This document shows positions 34,951-44,688 of a stretch of DNA of 62,343 nt, piece after piece. The first letter of the stretch is position 1; every line of letters begins with the position of its first letter. The notes under the pieces are model-generated. The model was not told the DNA's origin, did no database searches, and saw only the letters and a program-made list of their open reading frames with translations. Position numbers and translations under genes: made by a program. This DNA is from Verrucomicrobiota bacterium (lineage in GTDB: Bacteria > Verrucomicrobiota > Verrucomicrobiia > Opitutales > Opitutaceae), in the NCBI GenBank assembly GCA_018239845.1, contig JAFEGO010000103.1, forward strand, positions 1 to 62,343, in the 5' to 3' direction.

Positions 34951-35052
34951 ATTGGGCGGGAGTGTGCAGGGCCGGGCGGCAACATCCAAGCCCCAAGGCG
35001 GGGCGGTTCATTGAAGCTTGGATGTTGGCACGCGAGGCGCTTAACTCCGGGC

Positions 35053-36642
35053 ATGCGGAATCCTGTTGTTTCGGGCCTTGAAATCACCGGGGAGCTGAAC
35101 CCGCGCTATGCGGAGATACTGACTCCTGAAGCCTGCGCCTTCGTCGCCGAACTGTGCGCGAAGTTCAACCCGCGCCGCGAGCAGCTGCTCGCCCGCCGGG
35201 TCGAGCGCCAGGCGGAGATCGACGCGGGGAAGATGCCGGACTTTTTGCCGGAGACGGCGTCGATCCGCGGCGGCAGCTGGCAGGTGCCGCCCCCGCCGCC
35301 TGACCTCGTGGACCGCCGCACCGAGATCACCGGCCCGGTGGATCGCAAGATGGCGATCAACGCCCTCAACTCCGGCGCGCAGTGCTGGATGGCGGACTTC
35401 GAGGACGCCAATTCGCCGACGTGGGAAAACGTGATCGAGGGTCAGATCAACATGCGCGACGCCGCGCGGCGCACCATCACTTTCGAGAGCCCCGAGGGGA
35501 AAAAGTACGCCCTCAAGGAAAAGATCGCCACGATCATCGCCCGCCCGCGCGGCTGGCACATGGAGGAGAAGCACGTGCTGCTCGGCGGGAAGCGCCTCTC
35601 GGCGTCGCTCTTCGACTGGGGCCTGTACTTTTTTCACAACGCCAAGGCGCTCATCGCGCGCGGCAGCGGCCCGTATTTCTACCTGCCGAAGATGGAGAGC
35701 CACCTGGAGGCGCGACTGTGGAACGACGTCTTCATTCACGCGCAGACCGCGCTCGGCCTGCCGCGCGGCACGGTGCGCGCGACGGTGCTGATCGAGACGA
35801 TCCTCGGCGCGATCGAGGCCGAGGAGATTTTGTACGAGCTGCGCGAACATGTCTCGGGCCTGAACTGCGGGCGCTGGGACTACATGTTCAGCTTCGTGAA
35901 GAAATTCCGCAACCGGCCGGAGTACCTCTTCCCCGACCGGACTTTGATCACGATGACGGTGCCTTTCCTGCGCGCGTACTGCCTGCACGTGATCAATATC
36001 TGCCACCGCCATGGCGCGTACGCCATGGGCGGCATGGCGGCGCAGATCCCGATCAAGAACAACCCCGCCGCCAACGACGCCGCGCTCGCGAAGGTTCGCG
36101 CTGACAAGGAGCGCGAGGCTTCCGACGGCTTCGACGGCACCTGGGTCGCCCACCCGGGCCTCGTGGCCACCGCGCTGGAGGCCTTTGCGAAGTACATGCC
36201 CGGCCCCAACCAGCTGCACCGCATGCACGACGTGAAGATCACCGCCGCCGACCTGCTCGCACCGCTCACCGGGCCCATCACGGAAGACGGCGTGCGGTGG
36301 AACCTGCACGTCGGCGTACGCTACCTCGAAGCTTGGCTCGGTGGCTCGGGCGCCGAGCCGATCCACAACCTGATGGAAGATCTCGCGACCTCGGAAATCT
36401 CCCGCTCTCAGCTCTGGCAGTGGCTGCGCTACGGCGCGAAGCTCCAGGATGGCCGCAAGATCACCGCAGAGCTTTACGACCAGCTGCTGGCCGACGAGCT
36501 GCGGCAAATCCGCGCCGAGTACGGCGACGCGCGCTACGACAGCGGACACTTCCCGGCGGCGACGGAGCTCTTCATGCGCATGTCGAAGAGTGCGACGTTC
36601 GATGAGTTCTTGTCGCTCCCGGCCTACGAGCTGCTGCCGTGA
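35053..36642 (+). CDS. aceB: Malate synthase A
   Basis: 529 residues, the length of malate synthase A. Recognisable parts are [100 protein letters not shown] and [13 protein letters not shown]. It condenses glyoxylate with acetyl-CoA to malate. No isocitrate lyase is adjacent; it heads a seven-gene operon for urate and allantoin breakdown, so the glyoxylate is probably from ureidoglycolate. The stop TGA overlaps the next ATG by one base, implying translational coupling with uraD. The start has no Shine-Dalgarno sequence. Confidence 0.95.
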   Translation: MRNPVVSGLEITGELNPRYAEILTPEACAFVAELCAKFNPRREQLLARRVERQAEIDAGKMPDFLPETASIRGGSWQVPPPPPDLVDRRTEITGPVDRKMAINALNSGAQCWMADFEDANSPTWENVIEGQINMRDAARRTITFESPEGKKYALKEKIATIIARPRGWHMEEKHVLLGGKRLSASLFDWGLYFFHNAKALIARGSGPYFYLPKMESHLEARLWNDVFIHAQTALGLPRGTVRATVLIETILGAIEAEEILYELREHVSGLNCGRWDYMFSFVKKFRNRPEYLFPDRTLITMTVPFLRAYCLHVINICHRHGAYAMGGMAAQIPIKNNPAANDAALAKVRADKEREASDGFDGTWVAHPGLVATALEAFAKYMPGPNQLHRMHDVKITAADLLAPLTGPITEDGVRWNLHVGVRYLEAWLGGSGAEPIHNLMEDLATSEISRSQLWQWLRYGAKLQDGRKITAELYDQLLADELRQIRAEYGDARYDSGHFPAATELFMRMSKSATFDEFLSLPAYELLP

Positions 36643-37151
36643 TGGATCTGGTTCAACTCAACGCCGCTGACCGCGCCACGTTCACGGCGGCGCTCGGTCA
36701 CCTCTTCGAGCACTCGCCCTGGGTGGCGGAGGCAGCTTGGGCGCGGCGGCCGTTTCGAGACGCGGCCCACCTGCACGCCGAGCTGTGCGCGGCGATGCGC
36801 GCCGCGTCGCGCGAAAAACAGCTCGCGCTTATCCGCGCGCACCCCGACCTCGCCGGCCGGCTGGCCCAGCAGAACCGCCTCACCGCAGAGTCCACGCGCG
36901 AGCAGGCGAGCGCAGGCCTGAACCAGCTGAGCGCGGCCGAGCTGGCGGAGTTTCAAACGCTCAACGCCGCGTATCTCGCGCGCTTCGAGTTCCCCTTCAT
37001 CATCTGTGCGCGGCTGAGCAACAAGGCGGCGATCCTCACCGCCATGCAGGTGCGGGTGAACAATACGCCGGAGCACGAGTTTCAGACTGCGCTGGCCGAG
37101 ATCGAAAAAATTGCCCAGCTCCGCCTCAACGACGTTTTGAAAACCGCCTGA
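36642..37151 (+). CDS. uraD: OHCU decarboxylase
   Basis: 169 residues. The family motif [11 protein letters not shown] is at about 66-76, preceded by [14 protein letters not shown] and followed by [21 protein letters not shown]. It decarboxylates 2-oxo-4-hydroxy-4-carboxy-5-ureidoimidazoline to (S)-allantoin, the last of the three steps from urate. The ATG at 36642 overlaps the malate synthase stop by one base; a GTG just before it is also in frame. hiuH, for the preceding step, begins four bases after the stop. Cytoplasmic. Confidence 0.93.
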   Translation: MDLVQLNAADRATFTAALGHLFEHSPWVAEAAWARRPFRDAAHLHAELCAAMRAASREKQLALIRAHPDLAGRLAQQNRLTAESTREQASAGLNQLSAAELAEFQTLNAAYLARFEFPFIICARLSNKAAILTAMQVRVNNTPEHEFQTALAEIEKIAQLRLNDVLKTA

Positions 37152-37155
37152 TTCC

Positions 37156-37500
37156 ATGCCTGCCAAACTCAGCACCCATGTCCTCGATCTCACCACGGGA
37201 AAACCGGCGGCTGGGATGGTTATCCAACTGCTGCGGGTCGGCGTGACGCCAGCTTTGGTTAAGACGGTGACGACCAATGCCGACGGGCGCACCGATGCGC
37301 CGCTGCTGGATGCGACGACGATGGCGACGGGGGAGTACGAACTCGTGTTTCATGTGAGCGACTATTTCACCGGCCGCGGCGTGGAGTGTACCTTCCTCAC
37401 GCGCGTGCCGATCCGCTTCAGCATCACGGATGCGACGGCGGGTTATCATGTGCCGCTGCTGGTGACGCCGTGGGCGTACAGCACGTATCGCGGGAGCTGA
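37156..37500 (+). CDS. hiuH: 5-hydroxyisourate hydrolase (transthyretin-like)
   Basis: 114 residues, the classic length. The N-terminal [16 protein letters not shown] contains the active-site His. The C-terminal [18 protein letters not shown] carries the diagnostic YRGS end that separates HIUase from transthyretin. It opens the ring of 5-hydroxyisourate to OHCU, which uraD then decarboxylates. No signal peptide, so cytoplasmic. It is packed between uraD (four bases) and the allantoate amidohydrolase gene (three bases). Confidence 0.96.
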   Translation: MPAKLSTHVLDLTTGKPAAGMVIQLLRVGVTPALVKTVTTNADGRTDAPLLDATTMATGEYELVFHVSDYFTGRGVECTFLTRVPIRFSITDATAGYHVPLLVTPWAYSTYRGS

Positions 37501-37503
37501 GCC

Positions 37504-38718
37504 ATGGCCGACGAGAAAAAACTGGTGCGCATGCTCGATGCGCTCGGCCGCGTGAGCGACGAGACCGGGAAGCTCACACGTACGTTTCATTCCCCGGCCA
37601 TGCAGCGGGCCAACGCCCTTGTCGGCGGCTGGATGCGCGAGGCCGGACTTGCCGTGCGCGAGGATGCGGTGGGCAATCTGATCGGACGACATCCCGGCGC
37701 AAAGGCCGGGGCGAAGACCTTGCTGCTCGGTTCGCACCTCGATACGGTGCGCGATGCGGGACGCTTCGACGGGCCGCTGGGCGTACTGCTGCCCATCGTG
37801 GCGCTGGAAATTTTAAAAAAGCGCGGGGTAGTCCTGCCGTTTGCGGTGGAGGTGCTGGGCTTCGCGGAGGAGGAGGGCGTGCGGTTCGCGAGCGCGTACC
37901 TGGGGAGCGAAGGTTTCACCGGACGGCTCAAGGCGAAGACCCTCGCGCTGCGCGATAGCGACGGCGTGAGCGTGGGGGAGTTGCTGGGCAAAAAATTTAC
38001 GCTGCCAAAGCCGGCGCACCGCCGCGGGGACTTGCTCGGCTATGTCGAGGTGCACATCGAGCAAGGGCCGGTGCTTGAGGCGAAGGGCCTCGCGGTGGGC
38101 GTCGTTTCGGCCATCGCGGGCCAGAGCCGTTTCCGGCTGACGTGGACGGGCAAGGCCGGCCACGCGGGCACGACGCCGATGGCGTTGCGGCGCGACGCCT
38201 TGGCGGGAGCCGCAGAGTTTGCGCTGGCGGCGGAAAAACTGGCGCGCGGCACGGCGGGCTTGGTCGCGACGGTGGGCGCGATGACCGTGTCACCCGGCGC
38301 GGCCAATGTGATTCCGGGTCAGGTCGTGCACACGCTCGATGTGCGGCACGCGAGCGATGTGGTGCGGCGGAAGGCGCTGCTCGCGCTCGGGCGCAGCGCA
38401 GCGGCCATTGCGAGCAAGCGCGGATTGACGGTGCGGTGGCAGCGCACGCAGGACAACGGTGCGGTGGCGTGCTCGCCGGATCTGACGGCGCGGTTGGAGC
38501 GCAGCGTGAAGGCGGTGCAGGGGCGCAGCCTCAAACTCGTGAGCGGCGCGGGCCATGATGGCGTGGTCGTCTCGCAGCTCACGCCGGTGGCGATGCTCTT
38601 TGTGCGCTGCCGCGACGGGCTCAGCCATCATCCCGATGAACACGCCGCGCCGCGCGACCTCGCGGTGGCGCTGCGCGTGATGGTGGACTTTCTGGAACGA
38701 CTGGCGCATTCCTCCTGA
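37504..38718 (+). CDS. allC: Allantoate amidohydrolase (M20 family)
   Basis: 404 residues. M20 metal-site motifs are present: LLGSHLDTVRDAGRFDG, FAEEEGVRF, HIEQGPVLE, and the dimerisation-domain GKAGHAGTTPM. The final metal His lies in GLSHHPDE. The family includes allantoate amidohydrolase, N-carbamoyl-amino-acid hydrolase and ureidoglycolate amidohydrolase. Its position between hiuH and allantoinase makes allantoate the most likely substrate, giving ureidoglycine, CO2 and ammonia. Ureidoglycolate is an alternative. It is in the tight operon (three-base gaps on both sides). Confidence 0.88.
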   Translation: MADEKKLVRMLDALGRVSDETGKLTRTFHSPAMQRANALVGGWMREAGLAVREDAVGNLIGRHPGAKAGAKTLLLGSHLDTVRDAGRFDGPLGVLLPIVALEILKKRGVVLPFAVEVLGFAEEEGVRFASAYLGSEGFTGRLKAKTLALRDSDGVSVGELLGKKFTLPKPAHRRGDLLGYVEVHIEQGPVLEAKGLAVGVVSAIAGQSRFRLTWTGKAGHAGTTPMALRRDALAGAAEFALAAEKLARGTAGLVATVGAMTVSPGAANVIPGQVVHTLDVRHASDVVRRKALLALGRSAAAIASKRGLTVRWQRTQDNGAVACSPDLTARLERSVKAVQGRSLKLVSGAGHDGVVVSQLTPVAMLFVRCRDGLSHHPDEHAAPRDLAVALRVMVDFLERLAHSS

Positions 38719-38721
38719 CGC

Positions 38722-40137
38722 ATGAAACACCGCGGAGTCACCGTCAAAGCCAACGAAAAGAGCCATCACGAGCCCGAGAAGCTCGACCTGATCGTGCGCG
38801 GCGGGCGCATCGTGACGCCCGAGGGCATCGTCGAGGGCGACCTCGGCATCGTACACGGGAAATTTGCCCGAATGGCGCCGACGGTAAACGACGAGGCGCT
38901 GGCCGAGCTCGATGCGGCGGGAAAGTATGTGTTTCCCGGCATCCTCGATGCGCATGTGCATTTCAACGAGCCGGGCCGCACCGACTGGGAAGGCATCTCG
39001 ACGGGCTCGGCGGCGCTGGCGGCGGGCGGCGGCACGATGTTCTTCGATATGCCGCTCAACTCCGAGCCACCGGTGCTCGACGCGGCCTCGTTTCGCGAAA
39101 AGCGCCGCATCGCCGAGGAGCAGTCGTGCACGGACTTTGCGCTCTGGGGTGGCCTCACGCCGGAGAACCTCGACAAGCTGGCCGGCTTGCGCGACGCGGG
39201 GGCCATCGGCCTGAAGGCCTTCATGTGCAACAGCGGCATCGCGAGCTTTCACAACGTCGATGCGAAGACCCTGCGCGAAGGCATGAAGCGCGCCGCCAAG
39301 CTCGGCCTCCTCGTCGCAGTGCACGCCGAGGATGACGCGATGGCGGCGGCGCTCACCGCCCAGATCAAAGCCGCGGGCCGCACCGATGCGCGCGCGTGGC
39401 TCGACTCGCGGCCCATCGAGGTGGAGCTGACGGCGATCCGCATGGCGCTGGAGCTGGCGGGCGAGACCGGCTGCGCGCTGCATGTGGTACACGTGAGCAG
39501 TCCCGAAGGCATCGCGCTGATCAGCGAGGCGCGGCTGCAGCGCGTCGATGTGACGGCGGAGACGTGCCCGCACTACCTTTTGCTCAACGACAAGGACGTC
39601 GAGCGCATCGGGCCGCTCGCGAAGTGCGCGCCGCCGCTGCGCGACGAAAAACGCCGCAAGGCGATGTGGGCGGAGCTCCGCGCCGGACGCATCCAGACGG
39701 TGGGCTCGGATCACTCACCGTCGCGGCCGGAGATGAAGGACTCGGCCAATATGTTTGCCGTGTGGGGCGGGATCGCGGGCATCCAGCACGGCGCGGAGCT
39801 GCTGCTGTCGGAATGCACCAAGACCCTCGACAAGGACCTGCCGGTTCTAGCGGCGGTGCTGGCGCGCAATGTCGCCCGGCGCTTCCAGATCGCTGCCCGC
39901 AAGGGCCAGACCAAGCTCTGGCACGACGCGGATTTCTCGCTGGTCGAATTCGGCAAGGCCCGGACGATCGATGCCGACGACCTCTGGACGCGGCACCGCA
40001 TCAGCGCCTACGTCGGCCAGAAGAGCCGGGCGCGCGTGACGCACACCTACGTGCGCGGCTCGGCCGTGTATGCCGACGGCCGTTTGACCAACCTGCCGAA
40101 ACCGGGTCAATTTCTGGCGCCGCACCGCGCCCACTAA
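38722..40137 (+). CDS. allB: Allantoinase
   Basis: 471 residues, a cyclic amidohydrolase. The binuclear metal site is visible: DAHVHFNEPGRTDWEG (HxH), the carbamylated Lys in GLKAFMCNSG, LLVAVHAEDD, ALHVVHVSS and the Asp of VGSDHSP. The FMCNSG and NEPGR details favour allantoinase over dihydropyrimidinase. It hydrolyses allantoin to allantoate. About 25 charged residues precede the normal start region, so MKHRGV may not be the true start. Followed six bases later by allE. Confidence 0.93.
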   Translation: MKHRGVTVKANEKSHHEPEKLDLIVRGGRIVTPEGIVEGDLGIVHGKFARMAPTVNDEALAELDAAGKYVFPGILDAHVHFNEPGRTDWEGISTGSAALAAGGGTMFFDMPLNSEPPVLDAASFREKRRIAEEQSCTDFALWGGLTPENLDKLAGLRDAGAIGLKAFMCNSGIASFHNVDAKTLREGMKRAAKLGLLVAVHAEDDAMAAALTAQIKAAGRTDARAWLDSRPIEVELTAIRMALELAGETGCALHVVHVSSPEGIALISEARLQRVDVTAETCPHYLLLNDKDVERIGPLAKCAPPLRDEKRRKAMWAELRAGRIQTVGSDHSPSRPEMKDSANMFAVWGGIAGIQHGAELLLSECTKTLDKDLPVLAAVLARNVARRFQIAARKGQTKLWHDADFSLVEFGKARTIDADDLWTRHRISAYVGQKSRARVTHTYVRGSAVYADGRLTNLPKPGQFLAPHRAH

Positions 40138-40143
40138 ACCACC

Positions 40144-40887
40144 ATGAGCATCCCCTACGGAAACACCCGCACGCGCGTCGCCGCGCGCCACGCCCTGATC
40201 GCACCCGACGGCCATGTGAAGAGCAACGTGCCCGGCATCACCGGCGCGGCCAGTGTCATCGTGATCAACAAGGCGATGGGCGCGAACTTCGCGCAGCTGC
40301 TCCTGACGTTTGAGCAAGGCGGCGCGGCCAACCTGCCGGGCAGCAATGTCGAGACCGCCGGCTATTTCGAGACGGGCGGGGCGACGCTGACCATTGGTGG
40401 CCTGAAAAAGAAGGTGAAGGCGGGCGCGTTTTTCTTCGCGCCGGCGGGCGAGCCGTGGTCGGTCGCTGCGACGAAGGCGGGCACGCGCGTGACGCTGTTT
40501 CAAAAACGGTTTGTCGCCCTCGCGGACACCGCGATGCCGCAGGCCATCATCGGCGACGCGGCGGACGTGCCCGGCCAGCCCTTCCTCGGCGACCCGGATG
40601 CGCGGCTGCAGGTGTTGCTGCCGGATGTGCCGGCCTTCGACCTCGCGATGAACATCTTCACGTATCAGCCGGGCGCGACGCTGCCTTTCGTCGAGACGCA
40701 TGTGATGGAGCACGGGCTCCTGATGCTGGCGGGGCAGGGCGTGTACCGGCTCGAGGACTCGTGGTATCCGGTCGCGGCGGGCGATGCGATCTGGATGGCA
40801 CCGTACTGCCCACAGTGGTTTGTCGCGATGGGCAAGACCCCCGCGAGCTATCTCTACTACAAGGACGTCAACCGGACTGCTCTGTAA
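40144..40887 (+). CDS. allE: (S)-ureidoglycine aminohydrolase
   Basis: 247 residues forming two cupin domains (about 45-115 and 165-240). The second holds the metal-binding VETHVMEHGLLMLAGQGVYRL segment, and the close DAIWMAPYCPQWFVAMG is family-like. The opening YGNTRTRVAARHALIAPDGHV also matches. It converts (S)-ureidoglycine from the allantoate step into ureidoglycolate and ammonia. The following enzyme, ureidoglycolate lyase, is not in the window. Twelve bases separate it from the xanthine dehydrogenase gene. Confidence 0.94.
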   Translation: MSIPYGNTRTRVAARHALIAPDGHVKSNVPGITGAASVIVINKAMGANFAQLLLTFEQGGAANLPGSNVETAGYFETGGATLTIGGLKKKVKAGAFFFAPAGEPWSVAATKAGTRVTLFQKRFVALADTAMPQAIIGDAADVPGQPFLGDPDARLQVLLPDVPAFDLAMNIFTYQPGATLPFVETHVMEHGLLMLAGQGVYRLEDSWYPVAAGDAIWMAPYCPQWFVAMGKTPASYLYYKDVNRTAL

Positions 40888-40899
40888 TTTCTCCCGGGC

Positions 40900-43800
40900 A
40901 TGGAAACCGCCACCGCATCCTTTGACTTTCTCCTGAACGGCGAGCGCGTGCGCGTCGCGGGCGTCGCGGCGACGACGACCTTGCTCGACTGGCTGCGCAG
41001 CAGCGGCCGCACCGGGAGCAAGCAAGGCTGTGCGGAGGGCGACTGCGGCGCGTGCAGCGTGGCGCTCGTGGAGCGCGATGCGGAAGGGAAGGCGACTTAC
41101 CGCGCGATCAACAGCTGCATCGCGCTGCTCCCGATGTTTGCGGGCCGCGAGGTGCTGACGGTCGAAGGCCTCGCGACCCAGGGAAAACTGCACCCGGTGC
41201 AGGGCGCGATGGTGGAGCACTACGGCTCGCAATGCGGCTACTGCACGCCGGGCTTCGTGATGTCGATGTTCGAGGGCTATCACCGTGACGCGGTGAAGTC
41301 GCAGTGCCAGATCAACGACCAGCTCTGCGGCAATCTCTGCCGCTGCACGGGCTACCGCGCGATCCGTGACGCGATGACCGCGGCGCTTGCCGAGAAGCCA
41401 AAGGCGCCTGAAAGCGCGGCCGCGGCGACGCAGCGATTGCAGGAGCCGGTGGCGGCGTTGGAAAAAATTGAGTACACAGGCGCCGGGGAGAAATTTTTCC
41501 GACCGACCGCGCTCAAGGAACTGTTTGCGCTGAAGGCGGCACAGCCGGGCGCGCGGCTTGTGGCGGGCGCGACGGAGATCGGCGTGGAGCTGAACAAGAA
41601 GTTTAAGGCCTTCCCGGTGCTCATCTCGACCGAGGGCGTGGGAGAGCTGACACAGATCACGGCGACGCCGGGCGCGTGGCGCATCGGCGCGGCGGCGACG
41701 CTGACGGCCATCGAGGAAAAGGTGGCCCCGGAATACCCGTCGCTCGCGAAGATGCTGCGGGTGTTTGCGGCGCGGCAGATTCGCAACCGCGCGACGCTTG
41801 GCGGCAATCTCGCCACGGCCTCGCCGATCGGCGACAGCGCGCCGGTGCTGATGTCGCTGGATGCCTCGCTCGTACTGGCCTCCGCGACGAGTGAGCGCAC
41901 GGTGGCGCTGGCGGATTTTTTCACGGGGTATCGCCAGACGGTGCTGAAAGCCGACGAGATTATCCGCGAGATCGTGCTGCCGCGGAGTGCTCCGGCAGCG
42001 GGGCTGACGCGGCGGGTGGATTTTGTGAAGGTGTCGCACCGCGTGGAACTCGACATCAGCATCGTGGCCGGCGCGTTTCGCGTGGACGTCGATGCGGCGG
42101 GGATCGTGCGCGAGGCGCGGCTGGCTTATGGCGGTGTGGCTGAACGGACGAAACGGGTACTTAAGGCCGAGGCTGCATTGATCGGGAAAGAACTGAGCGA
42201 CGCGAGTGTCAGTGAGATTTTACGTGGCGAGTTTGCGCCGATTGACGACGTGCGGAGCGGCGCGGCCTACCGGCGCGGGCTCGTGGTGACGCTCTGGGAA
42301 AAGTTTGCCGCGGGTGAGCGCAGCGCGGTGCACGACGAAGCGGTGACTTTCAAGGCGAGCATGCCCTGGCCCGTGGAAGACGGCACGCGGTCGCTGCGGC
42401 ACGACAGCGCTGTGGGGCACGTCACGGGAGGGGCGCGCTACGTGGACGACACGGCGCAGCGGCGGCCCATGCTCGACGTGTGGCCGGTGATGGCGCCGCA
42501 TGCGCGGGCGAAGATTTTGCGGCGCGATGCGGCCAAGGCGCGGCAGGCGCCGGGCGTGTCGGCGGTGCTGCTGGCGGAAGATATTCCGGGTGAAAACAAC
42601 ACGGGGCCGGTGCGGCATGACGAACCGCTGCTGGCGACGGACGAGGTGTTTTTCCAGGGCCAGGTGATCGCGCTGGTGGTGGGCGATTCGCTCAAGGCGT
42701 GTCGCGCGGCGGCGGCGCTGGTGGAGGTGGAGTATGAAGTGCTGCCGGCTGTCGTTGGAATCTCGGCGGCGGTGGCGGTTGGGAGTTTTCATACGGACCC
42801 GCATACCCTGACCCGCGGAGATGCAGTGGCGGCACTGGCGGCGGCGCCGCAGCGGCTGACGGGGGAGTTTTCCTTCGGCGGGCAGGAGCATTTTTACCTC
42901 GAGACGCATGCGGCGTGGGCCGAGGCGGGCGAGGACGGCGCGGTGACGGTGAACTCCTCGACGCAGCATCCCTCGGAGATCCAGGCGATCGTGGCGGAGG
43001 TGCTGCATGTGCCGCGCCACAAGGTCGTGGTGCAGGCCCCGCGCATGGGCGGCGGCTTTGGCGGCAAGGAGACGCAGGGCAACGCCTGGGCGGCCTACGT
43101 GGCGCTCGCGGCGCTGAAGACCGGCCGGCCGGTGCGCGTGCAACTCGACCGCGATGTGGACATGGCGCTGACGGGGAAACGGCATCCGTTTCACGCGAAG
43201 TTTTCGGTGGGCCACACGGCGGACGGGCAGTTGCTCGCGGCGCACGTGGAACTGGTTTCCGATGGCGGTTGGTCGCTCGATCTTTCGCAGGCGATCTGTG
43301 ATCGCGCGCTCTTTCACATCGATAACGCTTACTACATCCCGGCGATGCACGTTACGGGGCGCGTGGCGAAGACGAACACGACGTCGCACACGGCGTTCCG
43401 CGGGTTCGGCGGGCCGCAGGGCATGCTCGTGATCGAGGAGATTGTGGACCGCGTGGCGCGGGCCTGCGGGTTGGCTCCGGAAGTGGTGCGCGCGAAGAAC
43501 CTTTATCACGGCCCGGGCGAGACGAACCGCACGCACTACCACGAGGACATCGGCCACAACCATGTGCAGGAGGCGTGGCAGCGGTTGGAGCGGCAGGCGG
43601 ACTTTGCGCAGCGGCGCGCGGAGATCGCGGCGTGGAACGCGCAGCACCCGCGGGTGAAGCGCGGGCTGGCGATGACGCCGGTGAAGTTCGGCATTTCGTT
43701 TACGCTGACGCACTACAACCAGGCCGGCGCGTACGTGGTGATCTATTCGGACGGCAGCGTGCAGGTGAACCACGGCGGCACGGAGATGGGGCAGGGCCTA

Positions 43801-44688
43801 TACGTAAAAATGCTGGGCGTCGCGATGCGCGAACTAGGCCTGCCGGCGGAGTCGATCCGCGTGATGGCGACGGCGACCGACAAGGTGCCCAACACGTCGG
43901 CGACGGCGGCGTCGAGCGGCGCGGACCTCAACGGCATGGCGGTCGCGGCGGCGTGCACGACGCTGCGCGAGCGGCTGGCCGAGGTGGCGGCGATGATCCT
44001 CAGCGAAAAGAGCGGGCACGCCGTGGCCGCGAAGGATGTGGAGTTTGCGCACGGGTGTGCGATTGAACGCGGCACGCAGAACAAGGAGCCTTTCGACAAG
44101 GTGTGCTCACGGGCCTACCGCGAGCGCGTGAGCTTGGCGGCCACGGGTTTTTACAAGACGCCGGGCATACACTGGGACTGGAGCAAGTCGGCGGGACGGC
44201 CGTTTCACTATTTTGCCTGTGGCGCGGCCGCAGCGGAGGTCGAGGTGGACGGCTACACGGGGATGAGCCGCGTGCGGCGCGTGGACATCGTGCACGACGT
44301 GGGCGACTCGCTGAATCCGGGCGTGGACCGCGGGCAGATTGAAGGCGGCTTTGTGCAGGGCATGGGCTGGCTGACCAGCGAGGAGCTGAAATGGGACGCG
44401 AAGGGCCGGCTGCTCACGCACAGCGCGAGCACGTACCAGATCCCCGCGATCAGCGACGCGCCGATGGAGTTCAACGTGTCGCTGCTGGAACACTCGGCGC
44501 AGCCCAACACGATCCACGGCAGCAAGGCCGTGGGCGAACCGCCGCTCATGCTGGCGTTTTCGGTGCGCGAAGCGCTGCGCGATGCGGTGGCGAACTTTGG
44601 CGCGCCGGGCGGTCAGGTGCCGCTGGCATCGCCCGCGACGGGCGAAGCGGTGTGGACCGCGATCCAAGCGCGGCTCGGCGCGCGTTAA
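40900..44688 (+). CDS. xdh: Xanthine dehydrogenase, single-chain (XdhA-XdhB fused)
   Basis: 1262 residues combining all three modules that bacteria usually split over two or three chains. Residues 1-165 hold two [2Fe-2S] sites: plant-type Cys 44, 49, 52 and 73, then Cys 112, 115, 147 and 149. About 195-470 is the FAD domain (RNRATLGGNLATASPIGDSAP). About 480-1262 is the molybdopterin domain, with GGFGGKETQG, AFRGFGGPQG, GTEMGQG and a late GEPPLMLAFSVREAL carrying the catalytic Glu. It oxidises hypoxanthine to xanthine to urate. Last gene of the operon. Its stop overlaps the convergent small gene by four bases. The maturation factor xdhC is nearby on the other strand. Confidence 0.95.
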   Translation: METATASFDFLLNGERVRVAGVAATTTLLDWLRSSGRTGSKQGCAEGDCGACSVALVERDAEGKATYRAINSCIALLPMFAGREVLTVEGLATQGKLHPVQGAMVEHYGSQCGYCTPGFVMSMFEGYHRDAVKSQCQINDQLCGNLCRCTGYRAIRDAMTAALAEKPKAPESAAAATQRLQEPVAALEKIEYTGAGEKFFRPTALKELFALKAAQPGARLVAGATEIGVELNKKFKAFPVLISTEGVGELTQITATPGAWRIGAAATLTAIEEKVAPEYPSLAKMLRVFAARQIRNRATLGGNLATASPIGDSAPVLMSLDASLVLASATSERTVALADFFTGYRQTVLKADEIIREIVLPRSAPAAGLTRRVDFVKVSHRVELDISIVAGAFRVDVDAAGIVREARLAYGGVAERTKRVLKAEAALIGKELSDASVSEILRGEFAPIDDVRSGAAYRRGLVVTLWEKFAAGERSAVHDEAVTFKASMPWPVEDGTRSLRHDSAVGHVTGGARYVDDTAQRRPMLDVWPVMAPHARAKILRRDAAKARQAPGVSAVLLAEDIPGENNTGPVRHDEPLLATDEVFFQGQVIALVVGDSLKACRAAAALVEVEYEVLPAVVGISAAVAVGSFHTDPHTLTRGDAVAALAAAPQRLTGEFSFGGQEHFYLETHAAWAEAGEDGAVTVNSSTQHPSEIQAIVAEVLHVPRHKVVVQAPRMGGGFGGKETQGNAWAAYVALAALKTGRPVRVQLDRDVDMALTGKRHPFHAKFSVGHTADGQLLAAHVELVSDGGWSLDLSQAICDRALFHIDNAYYIPAMHVTGRVAKTNTTSHTAFRGFGGPQGMLVIEEIVDRVARACGLAPEVVRAKNLYHGPGETNRTHYHEDIGHNHVQEAWQRLERQADFAQRRAEIAAWNAQHPRVKRGLAMTPVKFGISFTLTHYNQAGAYVVIYSDGSVQVNHGGTEMGQGLYVKMLGVAMRELGLPAESIRVMATATDKVPNTSATAASSGADLNGMAVAAACTTLRERLAEVAAMILSEKSGHAVAAKDVEFAHGCAIERGTQNKEPFDKVCSRAYRERVSLAATGFYKTPGIHWDWSKSAGRPFHYFACGAAAAEVEVDGYTGMSRVRRVDIVHDVGDSLNPGVDRGQIEGGFVQGMGWLTSEELKWDAKGRLLTHSASTYQIPAISDAPMEFNVSLLEHSAQPNTIHGSKAVGEPPLMLAFSVREALRDAVANFGAPGGQVPLASPATGEAVWTAIQARLGAR

